Source of the DNA: G963678255 sp963678255
GTDB taxonomy: Bacteria > Cloacimonadota > Cloacimonadia > Cloacimonadales > WRIO01
Length of the DNA stretch: 64,000 bases
Direction of reading: 5' to 3'
NCBI GenBank assembly: GCA_963678255.2
Contig: CAXXTW010000001.1
Span: 806,001-870,000 of the forward strand
The position numbers were made by a program, and so were the translations under genes. The notes under the pieces are model-generated. The model ran no database searches, was not told the DNA's origin, and worked only from the letters and a program-made list of their open reading frames with translations. Below are positions 26,216-34,553 of the stretch, piece by piece; position 1 is the stretch's first letter; each line of letters starts with the position of its first letter.

Positions 26216-26833
26216 GCTCATATCAGGCTGTCGCCTGTTTGGTAAAAATGAAACACCTTGTTTTGAGATTGTCCTTTTAAAAAATTGACATCTATTGGAG
26301 AAGATATGGATATTTCTTTGAGATAGTATTGTTCATTTCTTTTGTCTTGATACCTGGATATTTAATATATTTTATGGATTAATTAATTAAAATAGACAAA
26401 TACACAAGGTGTTTCATAGGAGCTCATATCAGGCTGTTGCCTGTTTGGTAAAAATGAAACACCTTGTTTTGAGATTGTCCTTTTAAAAAATTGACATCTA
26501 TTGGAGAAGATATGGATATTTCTTTGAGATAGTATTGTTCATTACTTTTGTCTTGATACCTGGATATTTAATATATTTTATGGATTAATTAATTAAAATA
26601 GACAAATACACAAGGTGTTTCATAGGAGCTCATATCAGGCTGTCGCCTGTTTGGTAAAAATGAAACACCTTGTTTTGAGATTGTCCTTTTAAAAAATTGA
26701 CATCTATTGGAGAAGATATGGATATTTCTTTGAGATAGTATTGTTCATTTCTTTTGTCTTGATACCTGGATATTTAATATATTTTATGGATTAATTAATT
26801 AAAATAGACAAATACACAAGATGTTTCATAGGA
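26216..26833 (+). repeat. Three tandem 206-bp units carrying a MITE-like inverted-repeat element
   Basis: Units start at 26216, 26422 and 26628 with a constant 206-bp period and differ at only a few positions (C/T in the hairpin loop and T/A near +120 in unit 2; G/A near the end of unit 3). Each unit has a small hairpin CAGGC-TGTC-GCCTG at its start and then a 170-bp segment (26248-26417 in unit 1) bounded by perfect 14-bp inverted repeats ATGAAACACCTTGT / ACAAGGTGTTTCAT, with weaker pairing extending inwards. A TTGACA (26285-26290 in unit 1) lies inside each unit. No open reading frame of note. Could be a tandemly amplified miniature transposon or a repeated structured RNA. Confidence 0.85.
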
Positions 26834-27143
26834 GATAAGTCAATACTTATGCTTTGTTGATAATGGTAGTATAGATGAACTAAATGGCCTATAATTGAAA
26901 CGGCTGCATTAAAAGTTGAATTTACCATAAACTCGTATCCCTTCGAGTTTCCGTCCGACTTCACGCCATTTTTTATAGGCAATTGCACCATTTATTCATT
27001 TTTATCAGGGTATAAAAGGTTGTTACGATACACAGTTATTTGTAACGACCAAAGATGGTCGTTTTACTCTAGGAACAATCAAGAAGGTTGTTATTGAATT
27101 TTGCACAGTCTTTTTCTGAGAAGAATAGAAAATAATTTATGAC
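26834..27143. other. Non-coding stretch with a small hairpin and possible transposon debris
   Basis: No gene supported. On the minus strand around 26925-26985 a fragment reads KWREVGRKLEGIRVYGKFNF and stops, possibly a decayed protein end. A perfect hairpin AACGACC/GGTCGTT lies at 27044-27063. TTGCACAGTC near 27100 resembles part of the IS end seen at 3640, too short to call. Confidence 0.35.
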
Positions 27144-27198
27144 TTGACAATCATTACAGATTTGTTAGAAAAAAAGTAAGTGATATTTTGAGGTAAGT

Positions 27199-28119
27199 AT
27201 GGATAAGTTAAAAACAAATTGGTCAGAAAAGTCAGAAATTGAGTTATTAAGAAAACAACGTAAAGATTTATGGAAAGGTAAGAGTCTAGATTTTCTAAGA
27301 GTTATTTTAGATCTTAAAACATGTGAAAAGATAGCTGATATTGGTTGTGGAATGGGATATTTAGGGTCAATTCTCTTATCAGAATGTTCTGAACAAACGG
27401 AATATTATGGGATTGATAATAACAATGATTTGTTAACAATAGCAAAAGAAGATGCTTTACTTTGGTCAAATGGGAAAAAGACTATTTTTGCAGAAGGTGA
27501 CGCTTATAACATTCCCTTACAAGATAATACCTTTGATTTGACAATCTGTCAAACTCTCATGATGCATTTAGGCAATCACGAAAAAGGATTGAGAGAGATG
27601 ATGCGTATCACAAAGCAAGGCGGTCGAGTTGTTTGTATTGAGCCAGATAACTCATTTAACGGTCATTCTAATCAGGTTAATGGTTTTTGGGAAAACATTG
27701 ATATAAAAGACTATGCAAAATATATACAGGCAAGACTATGCCAATATGAAGGGAAAAGGAAATTAGGTTTGGGAGATTTTTCAATTGGGAATAAAATTCC
27801 AAAATATATGAATCATATTGGATTAACACAAATTGAAATGTACAATCAACCACAGGTCAGACAGCTAGTTTTACCCCATAATTATCCAATCCCTGAAACA
27901 GCAAATAAAAGTAATAAAATGAAAAACTCTTATGATAAAAATATTGAATCAGAAATATTAGCAGGTGGCGGAACGAAGGCTCTGATGAAACATTTTAAAA
28001 ATATTAGGAAAAAATATGCTAAATTGAATGAAGAAATCAGAAAGCAATATATTGAAGGTGAGTATTATTGTTGTGACAGTTATGCAGCCTTAAAGATTTC
28101 AATTGGAGTAAAACCATAA
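27199..28119 (+). CDS. SAM-dependent class I methyltransferase
   Basis: 306 aa. Rossmann motif I is IADIGCGMGYLGSILL, motif II EYYGIDNNNDLLTIAKEDA, then AEGDAYNIPLQDNTFDLTICQTLMMHL and MMRITKQGGRVVCIEPDN, a Methyltransf_11-type small-molecule or lipid methyltransferase. The C-terminal half (residues ~175-306) is specific to this protein and may bind the substrate. No operon partner; TTGACA at 27144-27149 may be its -35. Convergent with the ECF transporter gene. Confidence 0.82.
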   Translation: MDKLKTNWSEKSEIELLRKQRKDLWKGKSLDFLRVILDLKTCEKIADIGCGMGYLGSILLSECSEQTEYYGIDNNNDLLTIAKEDALLWSNGKKTIFAEGDAYNIPLQDNTFDLTICQTLMMHLGNHEKGLREMMRITKQGGRVVCIEPDNSFNGHSNQVNGFWENIDIKDYAKYIQARLCQYEGKRKLGLGDFSIGNKIPKYMNHIGLTQIEMYNQPQVRQLVLPHNYPIPETANKSNKMKNSYDKNIESEILAGGGTKALMKHFKNIRKKYAKLNEEIRKQYIEGEYYCCDSYAALKISIGVKP

Positions 28120-28131
28120 TCAGGAAATAAA

Positions 28132-28162
28132 AATCGGATAGAGAGTAACTCACTATCCGATT
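28132..28162. terminator. Bidirectional terminator between convergent genes
   Basis: Perfect 10-bp stem AATCGGATAG / CTATCCGATT. T-rich sequence follows on the minus strand immediately and on the plus strand after about 9 bp. Confidence 0.65.
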
Positions 28163-28189
28163 AAGAGACTTGTTTTTTAAAAATCACAG

Positions 28190-28660
28190 TTAAATAGTTT
28201 TAACTGGAAGAGCCTTTTTTACAGCTAAATATACAGCATAACCTGCAATAATTCCTACACCAGCCTGAATCAGATTAAATCCAATCTCACTTAAAGCAGG
28301 GGCAAAACCCATCCCTGGCATAAAAATCTCAGCAACAAAATAGATTAAAACCATAGAAATACCTGCAGGTATTAGTAATATTGGATGTTTTTTTTCAATA
28401 CTTCCAGCTAAATATCCTTCGCAACCTTTTGCGATCAGAGTAATAATTGCAAAAACATAGAAACCACCAATAAGATCTGCCACCGCACTTCCCACACCAG
28501 CTGCCACAGCTCCTTTTGTTCTTCCTAAGAAAAGACCACAGAATACAACTGCGATATCTCCAAAATTGAGATATCCTCCTGTACCTGGGATAGGAATTCT
28601 GATCACCAAAGTACACGCGGTTACGATCGCAGTTAATAGCAAGATTAAATAAATTTTCAT
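28190..28660 (-). CDS. ECF transporter substrate-binding (S) component
   Basis: 156 aa, five to six membrane segments. RIPIPGTGGYLNFGDIAVVFCGLFLGRTKGAVAAGVGSAVADLIGG and IITLIAKGCEGYLAGSIEKKH follow the ECF-type S-component family (PF07155-like) used for vitamins and other micronutrients. The substrate cannot be read from sequence. No EcfA/EcfT genes lie nearby, so it would use a shared energizing module. AAGGAG precedes the ATG. Confidence 0.82.
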   Translation of the reverse strand: MKIYLILLLTAIVTACTLVIRIPIPGTGGYLNFGDIAVVFCGLFLGRTKGAVAAGVGSAVADLIGGFYVFAIITLIAKGCEGYLAGSIEKKHPILLIPAGISMVLIYFVAEIFMPGMGFAPALSEIGFNLIQAGVGIIAGYAVYLAVKKALPVKTI

Positions 28661-28694
28661 CTCACACTCCTTAAATATATTTCACCTTAACTGC

Positions 28695-28723
28695 ATATTA
28701 TAAATATATCTTGAAATGATCAA
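28695..28723 (-). promoter_or_regulatory. Promoter of the ECF S-component gene
   Basis: Minus strand TTGATC (28723-28718), 17-bp spacer, TAATAT (28700-28695). No vitamin riboswitch was recognised in the 35-nt leader. Confidence 0.45.
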
Positions 28724-28756
28724 GAAGAATTTACCAAATGAAACATAAAAGTTAGT

Positions 28757-28787
28757 TAACCACGGAAATCACAGAAAACACGGAAAG
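28757..28787 (+). repeat. CACGGAA-type dispersed repeat unit
   Basis: TAACCACGGAAATCACAGAA followed by AACACGGAAAG. This CACGGAA-N-CACGGAA motif is a widespread intergenic repeat in many uncultured and environmental bacteria. Only one copy occurs in the window. Confidence 0.5.
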
Positions 28788-29214
28788 AGAAGGAGAAAAT
28801 GAATCATTAAAACATGTTGTTTATTTTTTGAACCCGAAGTCATTAAGATTTTCATATTTTATAGGGGTATTAATAGGTTTATATAGCAGAGTCATTAATA
28901 ATTCATTGGATTTAATTATATTGAAAAAGATCAGAATTTATTCTATTGTATAAGAGTAGTTTAAATTACTTATGTAAATGCATATAGCAGTATATATTGA
29001 AAATTAAGAAATTGAGATGTTATTGTAAAGAAAAATTCAAAATATATTCACTCAAAATTAATTGATTATTTTTAAGTAACATTTCCTTTTTTTAAAACAG
29101 GTAAAAGTAAAACACTTAAAGCTTTAGTCCTGTCTCTTTTCCAATTATATCTTGACACAAACCGGGTTTATAAATAACCTGATTAACTAAGAGAATAGTA
29201 TCTAAAGGAGCTAT
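28788..29214. other. Non-coding stretch upstream of the M23 operon
   Basis: No gene seen. TTGACA at 29152-29157 could be the -35 for the 14-gene operon, but the -10 is unclear (TAACCT at the right spacing). AAAGGAG before the ATG at 29215 is a good ribosome-binding site. The rest is AT-rich without repeats. Confidence 0.4.
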
Positions 29215-30153
29215 ATGTCTGTTAAGAGAAAATGGTACATTACTTTTGTACAAACAGACTCTGATAAGAGTGTTAACCTGAGTATTTCTAAAAGATTAGG
29301 CACGATTGCTTTATTCTCTGCTTTTTTTATTTTTAGTATGTTTTTAACAGGTGGCGTTTATATTTGGCAAAAGAATGTTCAGGCAATTCAGTTTAATAAT
29401 TTAAAGAAAGAAAACAATTTATTAAAACAGCAATTATATTCTTTTTCAAATCAAATGGACTCTCTCTTAATAAAAATAAAATTAATGGAAGAATGGGAAG
29501 ATCAACTCAGAACAGATAAGAAGTTAAAAAAAATCAGTCCTGATATACGTTCATTAGGTACTGGTGGTATTCCTTATCGTGATAATACTTTTATGAGATA
29601 TGATGAAACTCTCGATAAAAACTATAATGAAAATTTGCATAAGCTTAGTTATCTTTCTTCCAAGATCAATTTAACCTATAATACGCATAAAGAGGTATTT
29701 AGTTTACTGGAAATGCAACAATTATTATTTGGTTCCACCCCTTCTATACTGCCGACTTTTGGAATAGTCAATGATGGTTATGGATATAGAATGCATCCGA
29801 TTTTCCGCTATCGCAGATTTCATGCCGGCATTGATTTTAATAACATAAAAGGCACACCTGTTTATGCAACTGCCGATGGAAAAGTAATATTTTCGGGAAG
29901 AGATAGTAATTATGGAATCATGGTAAAGATTAATCATCCATCAGGTTATGAAACGCGTTATGCCCATTTAGAAAGTGCATTGATTTCAGAAAATGAACAA
30001 GTAAAGAAAGGGCAAATCATCGGATTGATGGGGAATACCGGTTTGTCAACAGGCACTCATTTGCATTATGAAGTTCTCAAAAATCATCAAAATGTCAATC
30101 CCAAACACTTCTTGAATCTTTCTGAAGAAGAAATTAAAATAGAAAAAGGTTAG
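29215..30153 (+). CDS. M23-family murein endopeptidase, membrane anchored
   Basis: 312 aa. One membrane segment at ~28-52, a coiled coil at ~58-95 (NNLKKENNLLKQQLYSFSNQ), and a C-terminal LytM domain: GYGYRMHPIFRYRRFHAGID (first His and Asp zinc ligands), GTPVYATADGKVIFSG, YGIMVKINHPSGYETRYAHLE, and STGTHLHYEV with the HxH motif. Active-site residues are complete, so it should cut peptidoglycan cross-links. First gene of a 14-gene plus-strand run that also holds ftsEX, which in other bacteria activates coiled-coil LytM proteins. Confidence 0.92.
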   Translation: MSVKRKWYITFVQTDSDKSVNLSISKRLGTIALFSAFFIFSMFLTGGVYIWQKNVQAIQFNNLKKENNLLKQQLYSFSNQMDSLLIKIKLMEEWEDQLRTDKKLKKISPDIRSLGTGGIPYRDNTFMRYDETLDKNYNENLHKLSYLSSKINLTYNTHKEVFSLLEMQQLLFGSTPSILPTFGIVNDGYGYRMHPIFRYRRFHAGIDFNNIKGTPVYATADGKVIFSGRDSNYGIMVKINHPSGYETRYAHLESALISENEQVKKGQIIGLMGNTGLSTGTHLHYEVLKNHQNVNPKHFLNLSEEEIKIEKG

Positions 30154-30165
30154 GATTTTCAATCT

Positions 30166-30819
30166 ATGTTTAGAAAAAAAGCTTGGATATTTACACATTA
30201 TCGTCCTCAGGATTTGAAGTTTTTCTCAACACAAATTCAAATCGAAGACTATGTTATTGGAGTGGATAAAGGTATTGAAGAGCTCCTTACAAAAGATATT
30301 GAAGTTGATTTATTTATTGGAGACTTTGATTCATTGCCAAAACCATTTTATCAAATGATCGAACAAAAGCCCTGTACAATTAAAGCTTCAGCTGAAAAAG
30401 ATGAAACAGATACAGAATTAGCTTTTAATTGGTGTCTAAAAAATCATGTAACTGATGTAAATATCATAAATAATATGCAGGGACGATTAGATCATACTCT
30501 GGGTATTCTCAGTATTCTCGAAGAGGCACAGAGTAAAGGGATTAATTTAAGAATTATGTCTAAAGATCAAGAAATATTCCTTGCAAAAGATGAAGAAATC
30601 TTTGATTTAAAGAAGGGTTCAATAATCTCCTTATGTCCTATATCAGATTTAGTGGAAAATGTAAAAACTGTAAATATGAAATATCCCTTGAATGGGGAAA
30701 CACTCTTTCGCAATAAAACGCGTGGAATCAGTAACATAGTATCTGAGTCCCCAGCTACCATTAGCAAAGGTAACGGCACCCTTTTAATCATCATCAACAG
30801 AGGTGAATATGACGAATAA
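30166..30819 (+). CDS. thiN: Thiamine pyrophosphokinase
   Basis: 217 aa. Transfers pyrophosphate from ATP to thiamine to make TPP. Shows VIGVDKGIEELL, VDLFIGDFDSLP, KDETDTELAFNW (the D-E-T-D-T-E motif that binds ATP/Mg) and NNMQGRLDHTLGIL, in family order. The C-terminal substrate domain (residues ~130-217) is short but present. Ends within the xseB start region. Confidence 0.9.
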   Translation: MFRKKAWIFTHYRPQDLKFFSTQIQIEDYVIGVDKGIEELLTKDIEVDLFIGDFDSLPKPFYQMIEQKPCTIKASAEKDETDTELAFNWCLKNHVTDVNIINNMQGRLDHTLGILSILEEAQSKGINLRIMSKDQEIFLAKDEEIFDLKKGSIISLCPISDLVENVKTVNMKYPLNGETLFRNKTRGISNIVSESPATISKGNGTLLIIINRGEYDE

Positions 30820-31051
30820 AAAGAAAACAGAAGAGCAAGGTTTTCATTTTGAAGCAGCAATGAATCAAATTGAAAGTATTGTAAAAATCTTAGAAGAAAA
30901 CAAAACAAATGATATAGATTCTTTGCTTCACTATTTTGAAGAAGGATCTGATTTAATAAAAAAATGTTATGATTATCTTGAACATGCAGAGACAAGAATT
31001 CATTCCATTACAAAAAATACACAAAGTGAAAAGAGGGACGATGAAAGCTGA
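30809..31051 (+). CDS. xseB: Exodeoxyribonuclease VII small subunit
   Basis: 80 aa. HFEAAMNQIESIVKILEENKTNDIDSLLHYFEEGSDLIKKCYDYL is the compact XseB helical hairpin. The ATG at 30809 follows GAGGTG; a GTG at 30803 is the alternative. XseB needs XseA for activity; xseA is not in this window. Overlaps thiN by 11 bp and ispA by 11 bp. Confidence 0.88.
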   Translation: MTNKKKTEEQGFHFEAAMNQIESIVKILEENKTNDIDSLLHYFEEGSDLIKKCYDYLEHAETRIHSITKNTQSEKRDDES

Positions 31052-31937
31052 TAGCAATCTTCTAAAAAGACATATGAAAGAAAAAAGAGAAATCATCAAT
31101 ATTACTCTGGATCGCTTTCTTCCCCGAAAAGATGATTATCCCAAAGAAATTCATAAAGCCATGCGTCATACTTTATTTGCCGGAGGAAAGAGATTTAGAC
31201 CTTACTTAACCTTGTTGATTTACAGTATGTTTGACAACGGACAAGAAGATGCCATTGTGCAAGCAGGATCTGCAATAGAAATGCTCCATACTTATACACT
31301 TATACATGACGATTTGCCTGAAATTGATAATGATGATTATCGTCGTGGGAAGAAAACCTGTCATGTATTATTTGGTGCAGACATCGCTTTATTAGCAGGA
31401 GATGCGCTATTAGTAGAAGCATTTAACATGGTAAATAATCTTCCCATTGATGCTCCCACACGCGTCAATATGGTTAAAGATATGGCGGAATTATGCGGGG
31501 ATAAAGGTCTTATTGCCGGGCAGATGATGGATATTCTTTGCGAGGGTAAAGAAGTAAAAAAGAAAACAGTAGATTTTATTCATCTCAATAAAACAGCAAA
31601 ATTAATACAGCTATGTTGTCGTTTTGGCGCATACATAGCCAATATTCCCCCAGCAGATTTTAAAAAAATGGATGAGTATGGCAAGAAAATTGGGTTAGCT
31701 TTTCAAATCGTAGATGATATTCTTGATGTAGAAAGCACAACCAATAAATTGGGAAAAACTGTCGGGAAAGATGAAAAAGAACAAAAGGCTACTTATCCGG
31801 CTGTTTATGGTATGGACATTGCTAAGCAAACAGCATCAAAATTAATCGATGATGCTCTTAAGATTCTTGAAAACTATGGCGAAAAAGCAGAAATACTTAA
31901 AGAATTGACTCTTTATCTTCTCAATCGGGAGTCTTAA
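31041..31937 (+). CDS. ispA: Short-chain polyprenyl diphosphate synthase (FPP/GGPP synthase)
   Basis: 298 aa from the ATG at 31041 (AGAGGG just upstream); the frame extends 24 codons further. FAGGKRFRPYLTLL, then the first aspartate-rich motif in HDDLPEIDNDDYRRGKKTCH and the second in FQIVDDILDVESTTNKLGKT. The GQMMDIL segment is typical. Makes farnesyl or geranylgeranyl diphosphate for quinones and for undecaprenyl carrier lipid. The two residues between the first Asp pair and the motif end (LP) suit an IspA-type enzyme. Confidence 0.92.
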   Translation: MKADSNLLKRHMKEKREIINITLDRFLPRKDDYPKEIHKAMRHTLFAGGKRFRPYLTLLIYSMFDNGQEDAIVQAGSAIEMLHTYTLIHDDLPEIDNDDYRRGKKTCHVLFGADIALLAGDALLVEAFNMVNNLPIDAPTRVNMVKDMAELCGDKGLIAGQMMDILCEGKEVKKKTVDFIHLNKTAKLIQLCCRFGAYIANIPPADFKKMDEYGKKIGLAFQIVDDILDVESTTNKLGKTVGKDEKEQKATYPAVYGMDIAKQTASKLIDDALKILENYGEKAEILKELTLYLLNRES

Positions 31938-32377
31938 TGACTAATAAAATCTGCATAAAGCTTCTTCATCCATCATGCCAATGTCCAAAACAGATGACAC
32001 CTCATGCTGCAGGATATGATGTGTTTTCTGCTAATGATATTGATATAATTCTAAAACCAGGAGAAAGAAAACTAATTCCAACTGGTTTTTCCATGGCATT
32101 GCCTGTAGGTTATGAAGCTCAGATCAGACCAAGAAGCGGGTTAGCTCTAAAAAATGGGGTGACCGTTCTTAATACACCTGGCACTATTGATGCCGATTAT
32201 CGCGGTGAAGTGGGTGTCATTCTTATCAATCTAGGGCTAGAGGATTATATTATTCAACCAGGTAGCAGGATTGCTCAAATGATCATACAAAAACATGAAA
32301 CTGCTCTCTTTGAAATTGTAACTTCTCTACCTGAATCTGAAAGAGGTGAAGGTGGCTTTGGTTCAACATCTGTTTAA
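31937..32377 (+). CDS. dut: dUTP diphosphatase
   Basis: 146 aa, standard trimeric dUTPase. The five motifs are visible: AAGYDVFSA, QIRPRSGLALKNGVTVLNTPGT, IDADYRGEVGVIL, RIAQMIIQK and the mobile C-terminal arm RGEGGFGSTSV. Removes dUTP to keep uracil out of DNA. TAATG overlap with ispA. Confidence 0.96.
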   Translation: MTNKICIKLLHPSCQCPKQMTPHAAGYDVFSANDIDIILKPGERKLIPTGFSMALPVGYEAQIRPRSGLALKNGVTVLNTPGTIDADYRGEVGVILINLGLEDYIIQPGSRIAQMIIQKHETALFEIVTSLPESERGEGGFGSTSV

Positions 32378-32389
32378 AAGGAATTTAAT

Positions 32390-33298
32390 ATGACTAACTT
32401 AGAATACATTCAAAAGATTAATCAATTAAAAAAAGATAAAAATGCAGTTATTATTGCGCATAATTATCAAAATTTGGAGATACAAGAAATTGCTGACTTT
32501 GTGGGAGATTCACTTCAATTAGCTCAGGAAGTAAGAAACGTTCAAGCAAAGATTATACTTTTCTGTGGCGTACGTTTTATGGCAGAAACTGCAAAATTAC
32601 TCAATCCGAACATAAAGGTTCTTTTATCAGTTCATGATGCTGGTTGTCCTATGGCTGATATGATTGAACCAGAGGATTTGAAAGAATATAAAAACGAAAA
32701 TCCTGATCATCTTATTGTTTGTTATGTAAATAGTAGTGTAGAAATCAAGGCTCTATCTGACGTTTGTGTCACATCCTCAAATGCAGTCAAAATTGTTAAA
32801 CAGCTTGATCCCACCAAAACTATTATGTTTGTACCTGATCAAAATCTAGGTCAATATGTAAAATCGCAGACAAATCAAGATATTGAAGTTTGGGATGGAA
32901 TGTGTCCTGTTCATCATTTTTTAATTACACTTGAAGATGTGAAAAGGGTTCGTTCTGAATATCCTGATCATCAAATATTGGTACATCCAGAATGCACCCC
33001 TGAAATCGTCAATAATGCTGACAAAGTATTCTCCACAAAAGGAATGGCTGATTATGCAGAAACACATGATAAGCTAATAATAGGCACTGAAATAGGCTTA
33101 ACGAATGCTCTGATTAATAGATATCCACAAAAAAGCATTATTCCTTTGAATGCTAAAGCTCAATGTAAAAATATGAATAAAACAACTCTTGAAGAAGTAT
33201 TATATACTCTTGAATCAGAAAGAAATCAGATTGAAATTGACCCAGAAATTGCTACATCAGCATTAAAAGCAATTGAAAGGATGCTGGAGTTATCATAA
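32390..33298 (+). CDS. nadA: Quinolinate synthase A
   Basis: 302 aa. Condenses iminoaspartate with dihydroxyacetone phosphate in NAD synthesis, using a [4Fe-4S] cluster. VIIAHNYQNLEIQEIADFVGDSLQLA, FCGVRFMAETAKLLNP, DAGCPMADMI, VCYVNSSVEIKALSDVCVTSSNAV, WDGMCPVHH, VHPECTPEIV and AKAQCKNMNKTTLEEVLYTL cover all three repeats of the NadA fold. nadB and nadC are not in the window. GGAATT precedes the start; the next gene starts one base after the stop. Confidence 0.95.
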   Translation: MTNLEYIQKINQLKKDKNAVIIAHNYQNLEIQEIADFVGDSLQLAQEVRNVQAKIILFCGVRFMAETAKLLNPNIKVLLSVHDAGCPMADMIEPEDLKEYKNENPDHLIVCYVNSSVEIKALSDVCVTSSNAVKIVKQLDPTKTIMFVPDQNLGQYVKSQTNQDIEVWDGMCPVHHFLITLEDVKRVRSEYPDHQILVHPECTPEIVNNADKVFSTKGMADYAETHDKLIIGTEIGLTNALINRYPQKSIIPLNAKAQCKNMNKTTLEEVLYTLESERNQIEIDPEIATSALKAIERMLELS

Positions 33299-33952
33299 AT
33301 GATGAAACAGATGATTCAGTCTATCGCTATTCCTGATCATGAAAATCTATCATTTCTTCAAGTAAAAAAACAATTAGCTGTTACTTCTGATACAGCAGAG
33401 CTAGTTGATCTGATCATAAAAAATGAAAATCATCAATCTGCTCTAACATTATTAGATTTAGGCACAGGTACAGGCATTATCCCTTTTATATTATCACAGA
33501 CTTTAAAAAACTGGTCATTTACAGGAATAGAGATACAAGATCATCTTTGTCAAATTGCTCATCAAAATAAAACAGAGCAGAACATGAATAATTTCAGTTT
33601 AGTGTGCGACAATGTTAAGAATATACAGTTATACCCTTTTCAAAATGCTTTTGATAGAGTTGTTTCTAACCCTCCCTATTATAAAGCAAATCAGGGGATT
33701 GTCAGTCCTAACAACATGAAAGCGATCAGCAGGCATGAATTGTATGCAGATATGAATGATTTTTTAAAAGCTTTTAAATATTGTCTGAAGCCAGAGGGTA
33801 AAGGCTATTGTCTTTATCCTGAATTTCGTGAAAATGACATTTTTCTATTACTAAAAAAGAACCATCTCATGCTGGTTAACAAATATGAACTTTCCGGATT
33901 GAATGTAAAAAATAAAAAATATATTTATGAGATAAAACATGCTGGAAATTAA
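33299..33952 (+). CDS. tRNA1(Val) (adenine-N6)-methyltransferase-like protein
   Basis: 217 aa. FLQVKKQLAVTSDTAELVDLI is the TrmN6/YfiC-type lead-in, LLDLGTGTGIIPFILSQ the SAM motif and VVSNPPYYKANQG the NPPY adenine-methylation motif. Family members methylate A37 of tRNA-Val or related substrates. Overlaps ftsE by 14 bp. Confidence 0.82.
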   Translation: MMKQMIQSIAIPDHENLSFLQVKKQLAVTSDTAELVDLIIKNENHQSALTLLDLGTGTGIIPFILSQTLKNWSFTGIEIQDHLCQIAHQNKTEQNMNNFSLVCDNVKNIQLYPFQNAFDRVVSNPPYYKANQGIVSPNNMKAISRHELYADMNDFLKAFKYCLKPEGKGYCLYPEFRENDIFLLLKKNHLMLVNKYELSGLNVKNKKYIYEIKHAGN

Positions 33953-34553
33953 GGATTTTGAGTTATTTTCTTTAAAAAATAAGATTCTTTCAATTAATGA
34001 TTTAATCTTAAAAGAAGGTGATTTTATCTATATTACAGGTAAAAACAGAACGGGAAAATCCCTCTTTCTAAAAAGTCTAATTGGAGAATATAAAGATTTT
34101 AAAGGCATTATTACCTATAAAAATCAATTACTTATTCCAAAAGATTTCCGTTCAAAAATTAGAATTATCAGTTTGGAAAACAGATTGATACCTCAAACTA
34201 ATGTTCTTGATAATATCATCTTTCCAGAAGAGAAAGCAACAGAAGTTCAAAAAATTAAAATATTTGAATTGCTAAGCGAGGCAAAATCTGAGAATCTTAT
34301 ACATACCAATATTGATAATTTAAGTTTTTCAGAAACGAAACTGATAGAATTAATCAAAGCCTGTTTTCACTATCCATTATTATTACTTCTTGATGATCTA
34401 GATCTGTATTTTGATGACACCTACTTTAGTTTAGCGAAAACTCTTTTTTCCAGATTGAGTGCCAGTGGAACCATTGTTATTTCAACTGGTAAAATACCAA
34501 GTCAAAAGCTTACTTCATATGTTATTCATGAAAATGAGTTGGAGTCTCTATGA
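33939..34553 (+). CDS. ftsE: FtsE-like cell-division ABC ATPase, divergent
   Basis: 204 aa, called FtsE because it is followed by an FtsX permease. Walker A is GKNRTGKS. The signature motif reads LSFSETKLIELIKA instead of LSGGQ. Walker B is LLLLLDDLD, with Asp where the catalytic Glu is expected. The switch-histidine region reads VISTGKI, without the His. Family members couple ATP to periplasmic activation of peptidoglycan hydrolases through FtsX. These changes predict weak or absent ATPase activity, unless the enzyme uses a different residue. Co-translated with ftsX (ATGA overlap). Confidence 0.75.
   Translation: MLEIKDFELFSLKNKILSINDLILKEGDFIYITGKNRTGKSLFLKSLIGEYKDFKGIITYKNQLLIPKDFRSKIRIISLENRLIPQTNVLDNIIFPEEKATEVQKIKIFELLSEAKSENLIHTNIDNLSFSETKLIELIKACFHYPLLLLLDDLDLYFDDTYFSLAKTLFSRLSASGTIVISTGKIPSQKLTSYVIHENELESL

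Noticed and set aside
26216..26833. CRISPR array
   Set aside because: Only three units with a 206-bp period and nearly identical spacer regions; CRISPR repeats are 24-40 bp with different spacers.
26216..26833. Retron ncRNA
   Set aside because: Inverted ends of similar shape, but no reverse transcriptase gene and no msr/msd-type structure could be recognised.
26791..26991. 66-aa minus-strand protein
   Set aside because: Overlaps the end of the tandem repeat; low-complexity, no ribosome-binding site; at best transposon debris.
27095..27115. Second copy of the 1837-bp IS end (TTGCACAGTC)
   Set aside because: About nine matching bases only, no partner end and no transposase nearby.
28661..29214. 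TPP or other vitamin riboswitch near the ECF gene and thiN
   Set aside because: No CTGAGA-type thi box and no conserved aptamer motif seen; leaders are short.
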